DNA of 64,000 bases. Source: Manihot esculenta. Taxonomy: Eukaryota; Streptophyta; Magnoliopsida; Malpighiales; Euphorbiaceae. The notes below the pieces were generated by a model. It was not told the DNA's origin and did not search any database. It saw nothing but the letters and a program-made list of their open reading frames with translations. The DNA is taken from NCBI RefSeq assembly GCF_001659605.2, contig NC_035164.2, positions 12,498,965-12,562,964 on the forward strand. Direction: 5' to 3'. Below, piece by piece: positions 1 to 8,905 of the stretch (its first letter is position 1; each line of letters opens with the position of its first letter). Made by a program: the position numbers and the translations under genes.

Positions 1-716
1 TCTCTGGCCTTCTTGCATTTAAGTGTAAACCCTGCCATCTCAATGGCTCTACTATCATCAGCTCCCAATTCACTAGTTATCATCCTAACTGATCTGAGGT
101 ATTCAAATGGATCATCTCCCGTGTTATATTTAGGAGCATCCAATTTCAAGTACTCTGTCATTTGCACTTTACCTCCAGATGAGCTAGGTTGATGTCTGTC
201 AACAACAGGGGCTACTGGTTCTGGTGGTGGTGGTACTGGGTCATTTTGCTCTAGGTGTGCTGCACTTGGATGGGTAGGGGAGGGTGGATACATCGGATAT
301 GGTGGGTAATAAGGAGGATATGGCATATATGGCATGTAAGGAGGATATGGGACAAAACTAGAGTACTCCGACATACCTCCCATCGGATACTCTGGGTCCT
401 GCGGAAAGGCTGAATAGCCAAAACCTGAGGCCTGAGCGCCTCCGTGCGACTCTCCCATACCTTCCTCAAATCTGCCTATACCCATGCTGTCATCTCTAGA
501 CTGGTCAATCTCCATAGCCTCCCTCCTTTCCTATGATCTTTCTCCTCTCGTTGTACCTCTTCTGCTCTCGTCTACAGACCTTCTAGGGTCTATTGACGTA
601 CCTTCCCTGCTAGATCTCTGAGACCTTGCCCTTGGCAATGCAGGAGGACGAGCAGCTGGTCTCTCACTATCTGGTGGTACTCCAGTCAATCGAGCTGATC
701 GACGAGTTCCTCTCAT
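1..716 (-). pseudogene. Element A gag, N-terminal part, runs off the window
   Basis: This is the 5' part of the gag gene of a Ty3/gypsy LTR retrotransposon; gag forms the virus-like particle. The start codon is at 714-716 and the protein begins MRGTRRSARLTGVPP. It continues through a basic, Arg/Ser-rich stretch, then a Pro/Tyr-rich linker, then the start of a capsid-like domain (YLKLDAPKY, DDPFEYLR, ELGADDSRAIEMAGF) that is cut by the window edge. The frame is open except for one TAG at 531-533, which is why I call it a pseudogene. The gene lies between the window edge and its own PBS/LTR, in the same order as element B. The protein resembles gag-B closely in layout but differs in sequence. 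The rest of gag and all of pol must lie left of the window. Confidence 0.8.
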
Positions 717-925
717 CTTTACTCTCTGAAAAACAACACAGAAGATAGCACTTTAGCACATACACACATATCACTAATGCACATGCAAAACTCATGGCAT
801 TCCATAGCAGTAAACAGATAGGACTCAACACCCTATCCTAGTGGACATGATTTCCTATTGTGCTTGACCACATCTAGCCTCTATGAGCCCGACACTCTCT
901 CTATAGGTCCGACCATGTGAACCGG
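717..925 (-). other. Element A untranslated leader
   Basis: This is noncoding sequence between the primer binding site and the gag start codon of element A. It is recognisably similar to the leader of element B: both share the block around 'aggactcaacacc/atcctatcc' and 'tagtggacatga'. That conservation fits packaging or leader function, but no specific element can be named. Confidence 0.6.
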
Positions 926-937
926 GCTTTGATACCA
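926..937 (-). promoter_or_regulatory. Element A primer binding site (tRNA-iMet type)
   Basis: On the minus strand this reads TGGTATCAAAGC. It matches the 3' end complement of initiator Met tRNA (TGGTATCAGAGC) with one mismatch. It lies 3 bp inside the LTR edge at 941, which sets the direction of the element (minus) and the LTR boundary. Confidence 0.8.
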
Positions 938-1619
938 ATCTGTAACGACCCCAAAATGGACCGTCACCGGCGCTAGGATTCAGGTCGGCTTAAGGCCGCC
1001 AGAACCCGTAGCAAGCCTGCTATACTCTCTGTACCTGTACCACTCATACATGATCATACATTTTTTGTGAAAATAAAAACTCTTTTCTGAACCAAGGCTT
1101 AACCTGTGCATGCACTATCTCTGTACTCTGTACTCTGTACCCCTGACTAGAGCTTGCTCTAGATGGGTTAACTCATACTTGTTAAGCCTGGTTTTTCACA
1201 TACAGTAAAACATATATACATATACAGATCATGTTCATAACAAACATCACTAAGTCAAGCACATTTCTATCTTTATACACAACTATTACATCTCTTTCAA
1301 ATTACATGTCCACTCTAAGCTATTACAAATCTCTTTACTCTTTCTGTACTCTGTGAATCTCCTCTGTATACTGTACACTGAACCTGCAAAACTGGGGTTA
1401 AGGGAGTGGGATGAGCTCTATAGCCCAGTGAGTAGAACAGTAAAACATCTCATTAAAATATGATCTCATGGAATGCACCATATCACAGACAATCCACATC
1501 AAGGGTAAACCTGTCACCACATAGTCCCGGTAACTCTGCCGTGCCAGGGCGTAGAATCGAGCACCTGGTCTTCCTGTCATATATATATATATGTATATAA
1601 CACCTCTGTACTTACCATT

Positions 1620-1735
1620 GCCAGGGCGTAGTCAAAGGCTCCTGGACTTTACTATATACCTGCCAGGGCGTAGTCAAAGGCTCCTGGACTTCTCTATACC
1701 TACCAGGGCATAGTCAAAGGCTCCTGGACTTCTCT
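1620..1735 (-). repeat. Three short tandem repeats in LTR-A
   Basis: Three copies of about 41 bp start near 1620, 1662 and 1702. Each holds 'ccagggcgtagtcaaagg' (third copy 'ccagggcatag') followed by 'ctcctggactt'. Within a copy, CCAGG and CCTGG are inverted and could pair. A related single block lies just before at about 1541-1576. LTR-B has a diverged counterpart at 4804-4935. Confidence 0.75.
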
Positions 1736-2119
1736 CAGAGACTATTGGATCATTCAGCATTCACCCACATCAACAAATAACTATGCAATGCAGCATATTC
1801 GTGGATTCTAATGCAAACAACCTACTGTATACTCATGATGCATGAACTATGCTAAAAACATTGTAGTTCTCAATTAAAAGCATTAAGTTTAGTTCCACTC
1901 ACCTCTGGCTATCTGGACTAACTCTGCAGGCTCTGAAAACTCTGGAGCAGTACTCACTGCTGCTCTCTCTGGTTCCTCTGGTCTGTGTAAGCACAGATAA
2001 ACTCAAATGAGGGACCAAACTAGCTTATGCACAACTTTATGAAACTCCCCAAGAATCCCCTTAAACTCACTCTAACATCCATGCAAAGGAAAGCTGGACA
2101 GAACACTTTCGACGGCAGG

Positions 2120-2382
2120 TTCGGCGGCCGAAAGTCCTCTCCAGAGACGAAACTCATGCACCTTCGGCGGCCGAATCTCTACTTTCGACAGCCGAACCCT
2201 TTCGGGGGCAAGTTTCGGAGGCTGAAAGGCACTCTAGAGACGAAAGTCTCTAACCTTATGCGGCACCTTCGGCGGCCGAACTCCCCTCCAGAGCCGAAAG
2301 TCCAAAAGCTCGGGGGCAAGCTTGGGCAGCCGAAGCCACCTCCTCATGGGTTCGGCGGCCGAATGTACCTTCGGCGGCCGAA
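2120..2382 (-). repeat. Dyad cluster 1 in LTR-A (TTCGGC-N-GCCGAA)
   Basis: Perfect 13-bp dyads TTCGGCGGCCGAA occur at 2120-2132, 2163-2175, 2268-2280, 2351-2363 and 2370-2382, with decayed copies between them. On the minus strand these lie downstream of the TATA box, so they are probably transcribed. Confidence 0.85.
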
Positions 2383-2905
2383 CCTGAGTTCATCCGCAAG
2401 GCAGAAACTTGCTCTGCCTCTCGCCAAAAGCACCAAAACCCTCTCAATCTCAACCACCTCAATTCCTCAACTTGCATATACCCAAGTATATGCTCAAAGG
2501 GGTCAGAAACTACCTTAAAACCCCAAACACACAACAAAAACAACACAGAAACAAGCTTTACTCACAAAATCATCAAAACCTCATAAAGAACCCTATTCAT
2601 GCAACTCTCCCCCAAAACCACATAAAACCTTCAGAAAACATAAAAACAAGCTCAGGATCTTCACTTACCTCTTGAAACCAAGAAGATGAACGATCCTAAC
2701 GTGGAGTTTTGGAGCAACTCTCCTTCAAACTCTCCAAACTTCACAACTTTGAGTTTTTAGCTTAAAACCTTCAAAATAACATAAAAACTAATCAAACCTT
2801 TGCAAGATTTGATGAAAACATGAAAGAATACTCACAAAGGACAGGGTCTCACCTCAGAACGTGAAAGAAACGGCGAAGCTTATCCTTTCAACCGACTGAG
2901 GGCCG

Positions 2906-2912
2906 TTTTATA
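2906..2912 (-). promoter_or_regulatory. LTR-A TATA box
   Basis: The minus strand reads TATAAAA inside the block 'ccacctataaaacgg'. The same block with TATAAAG occurs in LTR-B at 6106-6112. It lies in the U3-side half of the LTR as expected for the retrotransposon promoter. No transcript evidence is available. Confidence 0.55.
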
Positions 2913-2967
2913 GGTGGCTGGCCAGACCACCTTCGGCGGCCTATCGTGAAACCGAAAGCCATGAATG

Positions 2968-3000
2968 TTCGGCGGCCGAACCTCAACTTCGGCGGCCGAA
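2968..3000 (-). promoter_or_regulatory. Paired promoter-proximal dyads in LTR-A
   Basis: Two perfect TTCGGCGGCCGAA dyads (2968-2980 and 2988-3000) have starts 20 bp apart, about 55-90 bp upstream of the TATA box on the minus strand. The arrangement looks like a cooperative binding site for a dimeric factor. That is inference from symmetry, spacing and position. Confidence 0.5.
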
Positions 3001-3177
3001 CCTGGCTTTTCTGCCTTGGTTCATTTCACTCAAAAACTCATTTCCTTATGCTTTAAAACTATGAAACATATCAAAACATGTTAGAAAAACATCACTCTAA
3101 CCCTTCTAGAGACTTCCTACATTCGAAACTCCATCGGAAAGTAGAATTCCGATGCCGGACTCTAGCCGGGTATTACA

Positions 3178-3871
3178 CCTGCTGTCATCTGCCCCTAGTT
3201 CATCAGTTATCGTCTTCACTACCCTCAAGTACTCAAAGGGGTCATCCCCTGACTTGTATTTGGGAGCATCCAGCTTAAGGTAATCTGTGATCTTCACTTT
3301 GCTCCCACCGGCTGAGCTAGGTCTAGAAGGTTGAGTAACTGGGGCTGTTGGTTCTGTAGGTGGTGGAGGTGGGGGTGCAGCATTCCCCGAGGTGGGGTTT
3401 GCTGGGTTTGGATAGAAGGGTGAGGGTGGATAAGCTGGGGTACTGTGGGTAAGGTGGATAGAAAGGTGGATAAGGCATGTAGGTAGGGTAGGGGTTAAAG
3501 CTGGAGTAATCCGAGATGCCTCCCATCGGATACCCTGAACCCTGTGGAAAGGGTGGATAATGGGGTGAAAAACCATACCCCGAGGCCTGAGCGCCTCCTT
3601 GTGACTCCCTTGTCCCTTCTTCCGACATGCTGACATCCAGATTCCCATCCCTCCTCTGATCCTCTTCCATAACCTCCCTCACATCTGAAGAACTTCCTCC
3701 TCTATCTGTCCCCCTTCTGCTAGCATCAAAAGACCTTCTAGGGTCCCTTGACACTCTTTCTCTATTTGATCTACATGACATTGCCCTAGGCCATGCAGGA
3801 GGATGGGCGCTCGTGCCCTCATCCTCAGGTGGTACTCCGGTCAATCGTGCAGATCGACGAGTCCCTCTCAT
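3178..3871 (-). pseudogene. Element B gag, truncated by element A
   Basis: This is the gag N-terminal half of a second Ty3/gypsy element, on the minus strand. The start codon at 3869-3871 gives MRGTRRSARLTGVPPEDE, matching gag-A. An Arg/Ser-rich region, acidic patches, and a Pro/Tyr-rich linker (MPYPPFYPPYPQYP) follow. A single-base frameshift near 3450 moves the frame to one reading through PPPPPPTEPTAPV and YLKLDAPKYKSGDDPFEYLR. The gene stops abruptly at ELGADDSR, where LTR-A begins. Two defects (frameshift and truncation by insertion) make it a pseudogene. The remainder of element B should lie beyond element A, left of the window. Confidence 0.82.
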
Positions 3872-4126
3872 CCTGTTTTCTGAAAAACAGTACACATCAC
3901 ACAAACATTAGCATCATATGGTTCATGTGGGAACACATGAACCCGCATCACATACATAGCATACGTATCATAGCATTAATGCTCATGCATATAATCATGG
4001 CATTTCACATCATCATACAAGACAGGACTCAACATCCTATCCTAGTGGACATGATCTTCCTATTGTGCTTGACCTTCTATAACATCTATGAGCCCAACAC
4101 TCTAGGTCCGACCATATGAACCTAGG
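3872..4126 (-). other. Element B untranslated leader
   Basis: This is noncoding sequence between the PBS and gag-B start. It shares blocks with the element A leader ('caggactcaacatcctatcc', 'tagtggacatgat'). Nothing else is recognised. Confidence 0.6.
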
Positions 4127-4138
4127 GCTCTGATACCA
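4127..4138 (-). promoter_or_regulatory. Element B primer binding site (tRNA-iMet)
   Basis: The minus strand reads TGGTATCAGAGC, an exact match to the usual plant initiator-Met PBS, 3 bp from the LTR edge at 4142. Confidence 0.88.
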
Positions 4139-4803
4139 TTCTGTAACGACCCGAAAAGCGGATTGCTACCGGCGCTAGGATCCAGGTCGGCTTAAGGCCG
4201 CCGGGACCCGTAGCAAGCTTGACATACAACCTGTAAACCTGTTTAATCCCATACATGATCAACACTATACATAAAAATTTTAAAACTTTAGCTTTCATAC
4301 ATTCATCCTTTCATTCTTTTACCAAACTCAACCTGTACATGCACTATACATAGTCAAAATTATAAACATTGACCCCTCTGTGGGATCTCATCAGTGCCCC
4401 CAATGGGCGATATAACATATGTTGAGTTGGTTTACATGAACATCATAAAACATCTAAGATCATGTATTAAAAGGAATACCTTACACATAGGGTCAAGCAC
4501 AAATCTCTAATCCTCAATATCATTACATACATTACCATTCATAACTTTTCAACATTTTACAATATATCATGTCCACACTCTATCTATTACATACACATGA
4601 CTTCAATACTCTTGCTGACCTCCTGGTCTACCCTGTACCTACAAACCTGGGGGATTAGGGAGAGGGGTGAGCTACTAGAGCCCAGTGAGCAGAATAATAA
4701 AACATTTAAAACATATGATAACATGGAATGCATCACATCACAGCTAATCACATCAAGGATGAAGTTGTCACCAATAGCCCTCTACATATCCAATAATGCC
4801 ATA

Positions 4804-4935
4804 ACGTAGAATGGGTCCTGGTCTTTCTCTTACATAGCATAACATAACATTTCCAATGTGCTAGAACGTAGAATGGGTCCTGGTCTTTCTCTTACATAGT
4901 GCCAGCGAACGTAGAATGGGTCCCACTGGTCTTAC
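4804..4935 (-). repeat. Tandem repeats in LTR-B
   Basis: Three copies of 'acgtagaatgggtcctggtc'-like sequence start near 4804, 4866 and 4910. The first two extend into 'tttctcttacatag' and are spaced 62 bp. They sit at the same relative place as the 41-bp repeats of LTR-A but have diverged in unit sequence and length. Confidence 0.7.
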
Positions 4936-5358
4936 ATTCCGTACCGTACATACCATATCGTCACATCATAGGTCGAGGGCTATGGATCATCCAACATTCA
5001 TCCACATCAACAACAATTTGTGCAATGCAACATATTCGTGGATTCTAATGCAACAACCTAGTATATCTCATGGCATTAATGATGCGTGAGTCATGCTAAA
5101 AATGTCCATTATTTGCTTTAAAACGTAATAAGTTATTCCACTCACTTCTGGTTAGCTCTGACCAGACACTGGAGCAGCTGACTCACTGCTGGGGTCCTCG
5201 GTTCCTCGGGTCCAAACCTACACAGGTGGACTCAAATGAGGGACCAAACATACATGAACATAACTCTAAACTACTCCCCAAAAACCCCCTAGAACATCAT
5301 GAAACAACCATAGAAAAACATACAAAGGAGGGCTGGACAGGGCACTTTCGGCGGCAGG

Positions 5359-5585
5359 TTCGGCGGCCGAAAGTCCCTCCAGAGCCGAAAGTCAGGCAGG
5401 TTCGGTGGCACCTTCGGCGGCCGAAACTCCCAAACAGAGAAGAAACTCATGCATGTTCGGCGGCACTTTCGGCGGCCGAAACTGCCTTCCAGAGATGAAA
5501 GTCCTCTTTTCGGGGGCAGGCTTCGGCAGCCGAAAGGCTGGCCTCCCAGGCAGGTTCGGCGGCCGAAAGTCCTTCGGCTGCCGAA
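5359..5585 (-). repeat. Dyad cluster 1 in LTR-B (centre base varies)
   Basis: Perfect dyads TTCGGCGGCCGAA occur at 5359-5371, 5413-5425, 5468-5480 and 5554-5566. Two more have intact arms but a different centre: TTCGGCAGCCGAA at about 5522-5534 and TTCGGCTGCCGAA at about 5573-5585. Arms are kept while the centre changes, as expected for selection on symmetry, though duplication and chance are not excluded. Confidence 0.82.
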
Positions 5586-6105
5586 CCTGGTTTCTGCCAA
5601 AGGGCAGAAACTTGGCTCCTCATGCACATTTGCCTCCCAAAACCATCCAAACATGCATTTTTCCTAATCTACAACATACATACTCAAGCATACAAGTTCC
5701 TAGGGGCTTCAAACTATCTTAAACCCCATCTACAACACATCAAACATCCACATTGTCCAAAAACATAACATAAACCTATAAAACTAACCATAAGCTAAAC
5801 ATGCATTCTACCCCATAGATCTACTTAAAACTTACTTAAAACATGCCATAAGCTCAAGATCGGCCCTTACCTCTTGAAGATCGAGAGGAGAACGACCCTA
5901 GCTCGGAAAATGGGAGAGAGAGAGTTCCTTGAACCTCCAAGCTCCAAAACTTGCTCAAAAGTTCAAAATCTTCAAAATAAGGGTAAAACTAATGAAAATA
6001 GAGAAAGATTTGAAGGAAGGAACTCAAAACCGGCAAGGGATGGCAGAGAGCTCACCTTGGCTGAAAATGGGGAGAAAAGCTCGCCCGTTTTCGGCTAAGG
6101 GACCC

Positions 6106-6112
6106 CTTTATA
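6106..6112 (-). promoter_or_regulatory. LTR-B TATA box
   Basis: The minus strand reads TATAAAG within 'ccacctataaagggg', conserved in place with LTR-A. Confidence 0.55.
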
Positions 6113-6167
6113 GGTGGCTGACCATGCCACGTTCGAGAGCCGAAAGTGCCTCCGCATGCATGCCATG

Positions 6168-6291
6168 TTCGGCGGCCGAACATAAGGTTCGGCGGCCGAA
6201 CCTGGTTTCCCTCACTTATAATTTCGGGGGCCTAAGGCACACCCGAAACACATGCATGTTCGGCGGCCGAACTTGAGGTTCGGCGGCCGAA
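6168..6291 (-). promoter_or_regulatory. Two promoter-proximal dyad pairs in LTR-B
   Basis: Perfect TTCGGCGGCCGAA dyads lie at 6168-6180 plus 6188-6200 and at 6259-6271 plus 6279-6291. Within each pair the starts are 20 bp apart. Both pairs lie upstream of the TATA box on the minus strand, about 55-180 bp away. LTR-A has one such pair at the same place. Confidence 0.5.
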
Positions 6292-6469
6292 CCTGAGTTT
6301 TCCTCCAAGGTTGTTTTCATGCATAAACTCATTTTCTTTCATGCTTAAAAACATAAAACACATTAAAACATTTTATGAAAACACACTTTTACCCTTCTAG
6401 AGGTCTCCGATACCCGAGATTCCACCGGACGGTAGGAATTTCGATACCGGAGTCTAGCCGGGTTTTACA

Positions 6470-7474
6470 GATTTGGCCGGGTGATTTGCCCAAATCACCT
6501 GCCTAAATCACCCACAGGCCAGGAAGTCCCTTTTCCTTTTCTTCTTAATTTATATATATATATATGTTTACACATTGAGGACAATGTTTGCAATAGGTGT
6601 GGGGGTACTGTTAGGTTATTTTTGCATTGATTACATTATCTTTTGCTTTCTTTTTGTTTCTTTTTGCATCTTTTTGCCCTATGACACACACCAAAATTTT
6701 TTTTCACTTTCTGCACACACACACAGAATTTTGTCTTAGCTTTTGCTCTACTCAGCATAGATAACAAGGTTAAAAGAGCTTCCTATCTCATGACCCCATT
6801 GATTTTCCACCCCTTTAAGCCTAAATTGAATCAATTACAGTGTGCTACCTTCACTTAGGAAGTTCTTTTCTTGAATTGAATCTCTAAATTTGCTGTGGTC
6901 AAGGGAAATAAAAATATAAACACATGCAAATAAAAAAGTTAGTGTAACTCCCTATGAGCTGATTTGCCCAAACTGTTAAGAAAAGAAAAAGAAAAAGAAA
7001 AAAACCAGCACAAAAGCACAAATCATAAACCTGTTCCTATGGCCAAATAAGCTATGAACAGAGCTAGTAGCCACTTGAACAAGTGACTAACTGAGTAACC
7101 GGGGGTGGGTATCACCAATATGCACCTTCGCGTAAAAAGGTTAGTGACTTTTTCAAGCAAGAATAAAAAAGTGCTGCTGAATAAAATAAAATAAAATGCT
7201 CAAAGAAGGGCAAGTCACTCTTAGAGATTGCATTGAGCTTATACAAAAAGAATAAGCATGATTGAATCAAAAACCTTTCCTTTGACCATGATAGGTGAGG
7301 GGAAACAAGGAAAAGAGAGAACAACATTGGTGCATGTACTCTACACTGTAATACTTCAATTTAGGAGTCTAGAGGGGCTGATTAAGTGGTACTTAGGCTC
7401 AAAAGAAAAAGGAGCTTGATTGACTAAGTTGTTTGTTGCTTGAGGACAAGCAAAACGCTAGGTGTGGGGGTATT
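6470..7474 (+). mobile_element. Element C, 3' untranslated internal region (Athila-like)
   Basis: This matches the region of element D from about 28159 to 29294, block by block: the GTGATTTGCCCAAATCAC dyad, 'attgaggacaatgtttg', 'aggtgtgggggta', 'gagtaaccgggggtg', and the terminal 'cttgaggacaagcaaa'. It is noncoding. It has one copy of a 130-bp segment that D has in tandem. The gag-pol part of C would lie left of the window, beyond elements A and B. Confidence 0.85.
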
Positions 7475-8905
7475 TGATCAAACATAAATTAGCCACATTT
7501 TTATTATCTTTATTATTGCTTATTTACACATTTTTTTAGCTTAATTTATGGTTTTTATCTTGTTTTTATAGAAAAGGAAGAAATTGAAAAATAGGAGAAA
7601 AAGTGCAGAAAAGGCTGGAAAAGTGATTGGGTTAAAGCGATTTGGCCAAATCACTCGCAGAGACTGGCCAAATCACTCGCAGAGACAGAAAGCTAAAAAC
7701 TAGACTGACTCACATAAAGCGATTGGAGCAAGTGATTTGCCCAAATCACCCGCCCCAATCACATTGACAGCAAAAACTGACAACAGAGCGGGAAAAAGGG
7801 AAAAATCATATTTAAAAAGAAAAGAAGCCCAAAACCACTTCAAACACTGCCAGCTCAAATCCAAAAGCCACAAGGATGTCCTTCTACCAAGAGAATTCCA
7901 TCTACAACAAAATTCAAAAACAAAAGAGGAATTAAAGACCATAAAGACCAAGTCAAAATAGGGATTCCAAACCCTAATTGAACTTGGACTCTCCAGCTAT
8001 AAGAAGGCAGCCTCCAAACCAGCAAAATCATCTTCTCTCACCTTCGGAAATCTACAGAATTCAGCAGGAAGCCTGCAGCAGCCCCTTCTTCTCTTCCTTT
8101 CTTCTTCCTTTTGTGTATTTTGCCCACCATGAGTGGCTAATTTCATTCTTTCTAGTTGAAGTTGAGGAAATTCATATTTGTGATGAATTGGGAGATTTAA
8201 AACTCCATTGTTAACTCTTGTTTGCTTTCAATATTTATGCAACTTGATCTTTTCTATAATTGTTACTTTGCTTTTAGAATCAATAAGGGCCCATTGCTTT
8301 TAAATTGCTTGAGTAATAAATTGTTTGAATGAATTAAGTCCGTAATTGCTTATATTATTTGAACACAAATATAATCAGTTGCATAATCTAGACTTGACCA
8401 CGCGGTTGGCAAGGCTAGAATTGAGTTTCTCTAAGTCTTAATGCAGTCAACAGTTGTTCGATGCTAAATGCCCCAAGGACGTTCCTTGGCAACTTGTTGA
8501 CTAGTGTTTGATTGGCGAACGTTTCCCAATCGAACTAGAACTAAGGAGGAATTTGGTTGTGAGAAGTGTCTTCCACAACCAAAACTAATTTATTGAAATA
8601 AAATAGGAGTCTCAGATAATCAATGATCAATTCTGAACAAGCTGAATTAAACTCATATTTCAACTAGAATATTTTTCCCATTGAAATTCTCATTTATTTA
8701 AATTATTACTTTCTCTTGCTTTCTAGATTTAATTCATCAAAACAAAACCCCCCTCTTTTATTTATTTGTCATTTGTTTGCCTTAGTCATTATTAGAAAAA
8801 TTTTTTGTGTCAATTCCCTGTGGTTCGACCCTATTGTCACTATCTGCAAGTTAATTGTTGATTGTTTAATAGGTTTATTTTTTACGGCTTCGACAACCGC
8901 TATCA
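7475..8905 (+). mobile_element. Element C 3' LTR (Athila-like), 1,431 bp
   Basis: It opens TGATCAAAC after a purine-rich tract 'aggtgtgggggtatt' and ends 'cgacaaccgctatca'. It aligns along its length with the LTRs of element D but with many differences and indels. A TATA-like TATAAGAAG is at 7998, the counterpart of TATAAAAGG in D. Perfect dyads occur at 7639-7652 (GATTTGGCCAAATC) and 7732-7749. After 8905 the satellite begins; ATTAC at 8906-8910 is the expected target-site duplication. Confidence 0.85.
7639..7749 (+). repeat. Dyad motifs in LTR-C
   Basis: GATTTGGCCAAATC (7639-7652) is a perfect palindrome and GTGATTTGCCCAAATCAC (7732-7749) has 8-bp arms around CC. A wider pair, GATTGGAGC and GCCCCAATC, flanks the second one. 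The same motif recurs in element D and in the 3' UTR of both. Confidence 0.8.

Larger units (their letters stand above)
941..3177 (-). mobile_element. Element A 5' LTR (Ty3/gypsy), 2,237 bp
   Basis: On the plus strand it opens TGTAACGACC and closes GTATTACA, giving the TG...CA ends expected of an LTR. The left edge abuts the PBS. The right edge interrupts gag-B at the residues ADDSR, so element A inserted into element B. It shares many blocks with LTR-B (for example the ends 'accggcgctagga' and 'ggtcggcttaaggccgcc'), so both are one family, but they are clearly diverged. If the insertion was normal, the 5 bp CCTGC at 3178-3182 is the target-site duplication, with the partner left of the window. 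Confidence 0.85.
4142..6469 (-). mobile_element. Element B 5' LTR (Ty3/gypsy), 2,328 bp
   Basis: The plus strand opens TGTAACGACCCG and closes GGGTTTTACA. The left edge abuts the PBS. On the right the sequence changes at 6470 to the 3' untranslated region of element C, seen intact in element D at about 28159. So B inserted into C, and GATTT (6470-6474) should be the right-hand target-site duplication. The LTR carries tandem repeats, a TATA box and many TTCGGC dyads like LTR-A. No open reading frame in it looks real. Confidence 0.85.

Noticed and set aside
2027..2675. Overlapping open frames in LTR-A, and similar ones at 5226-5722 in LTR-B.
   Set aside because: They are created by the repeated TTCGGCGGCCGAA motif, read as RRPN or SAAE in several frames, and do not match between the two LTRs.
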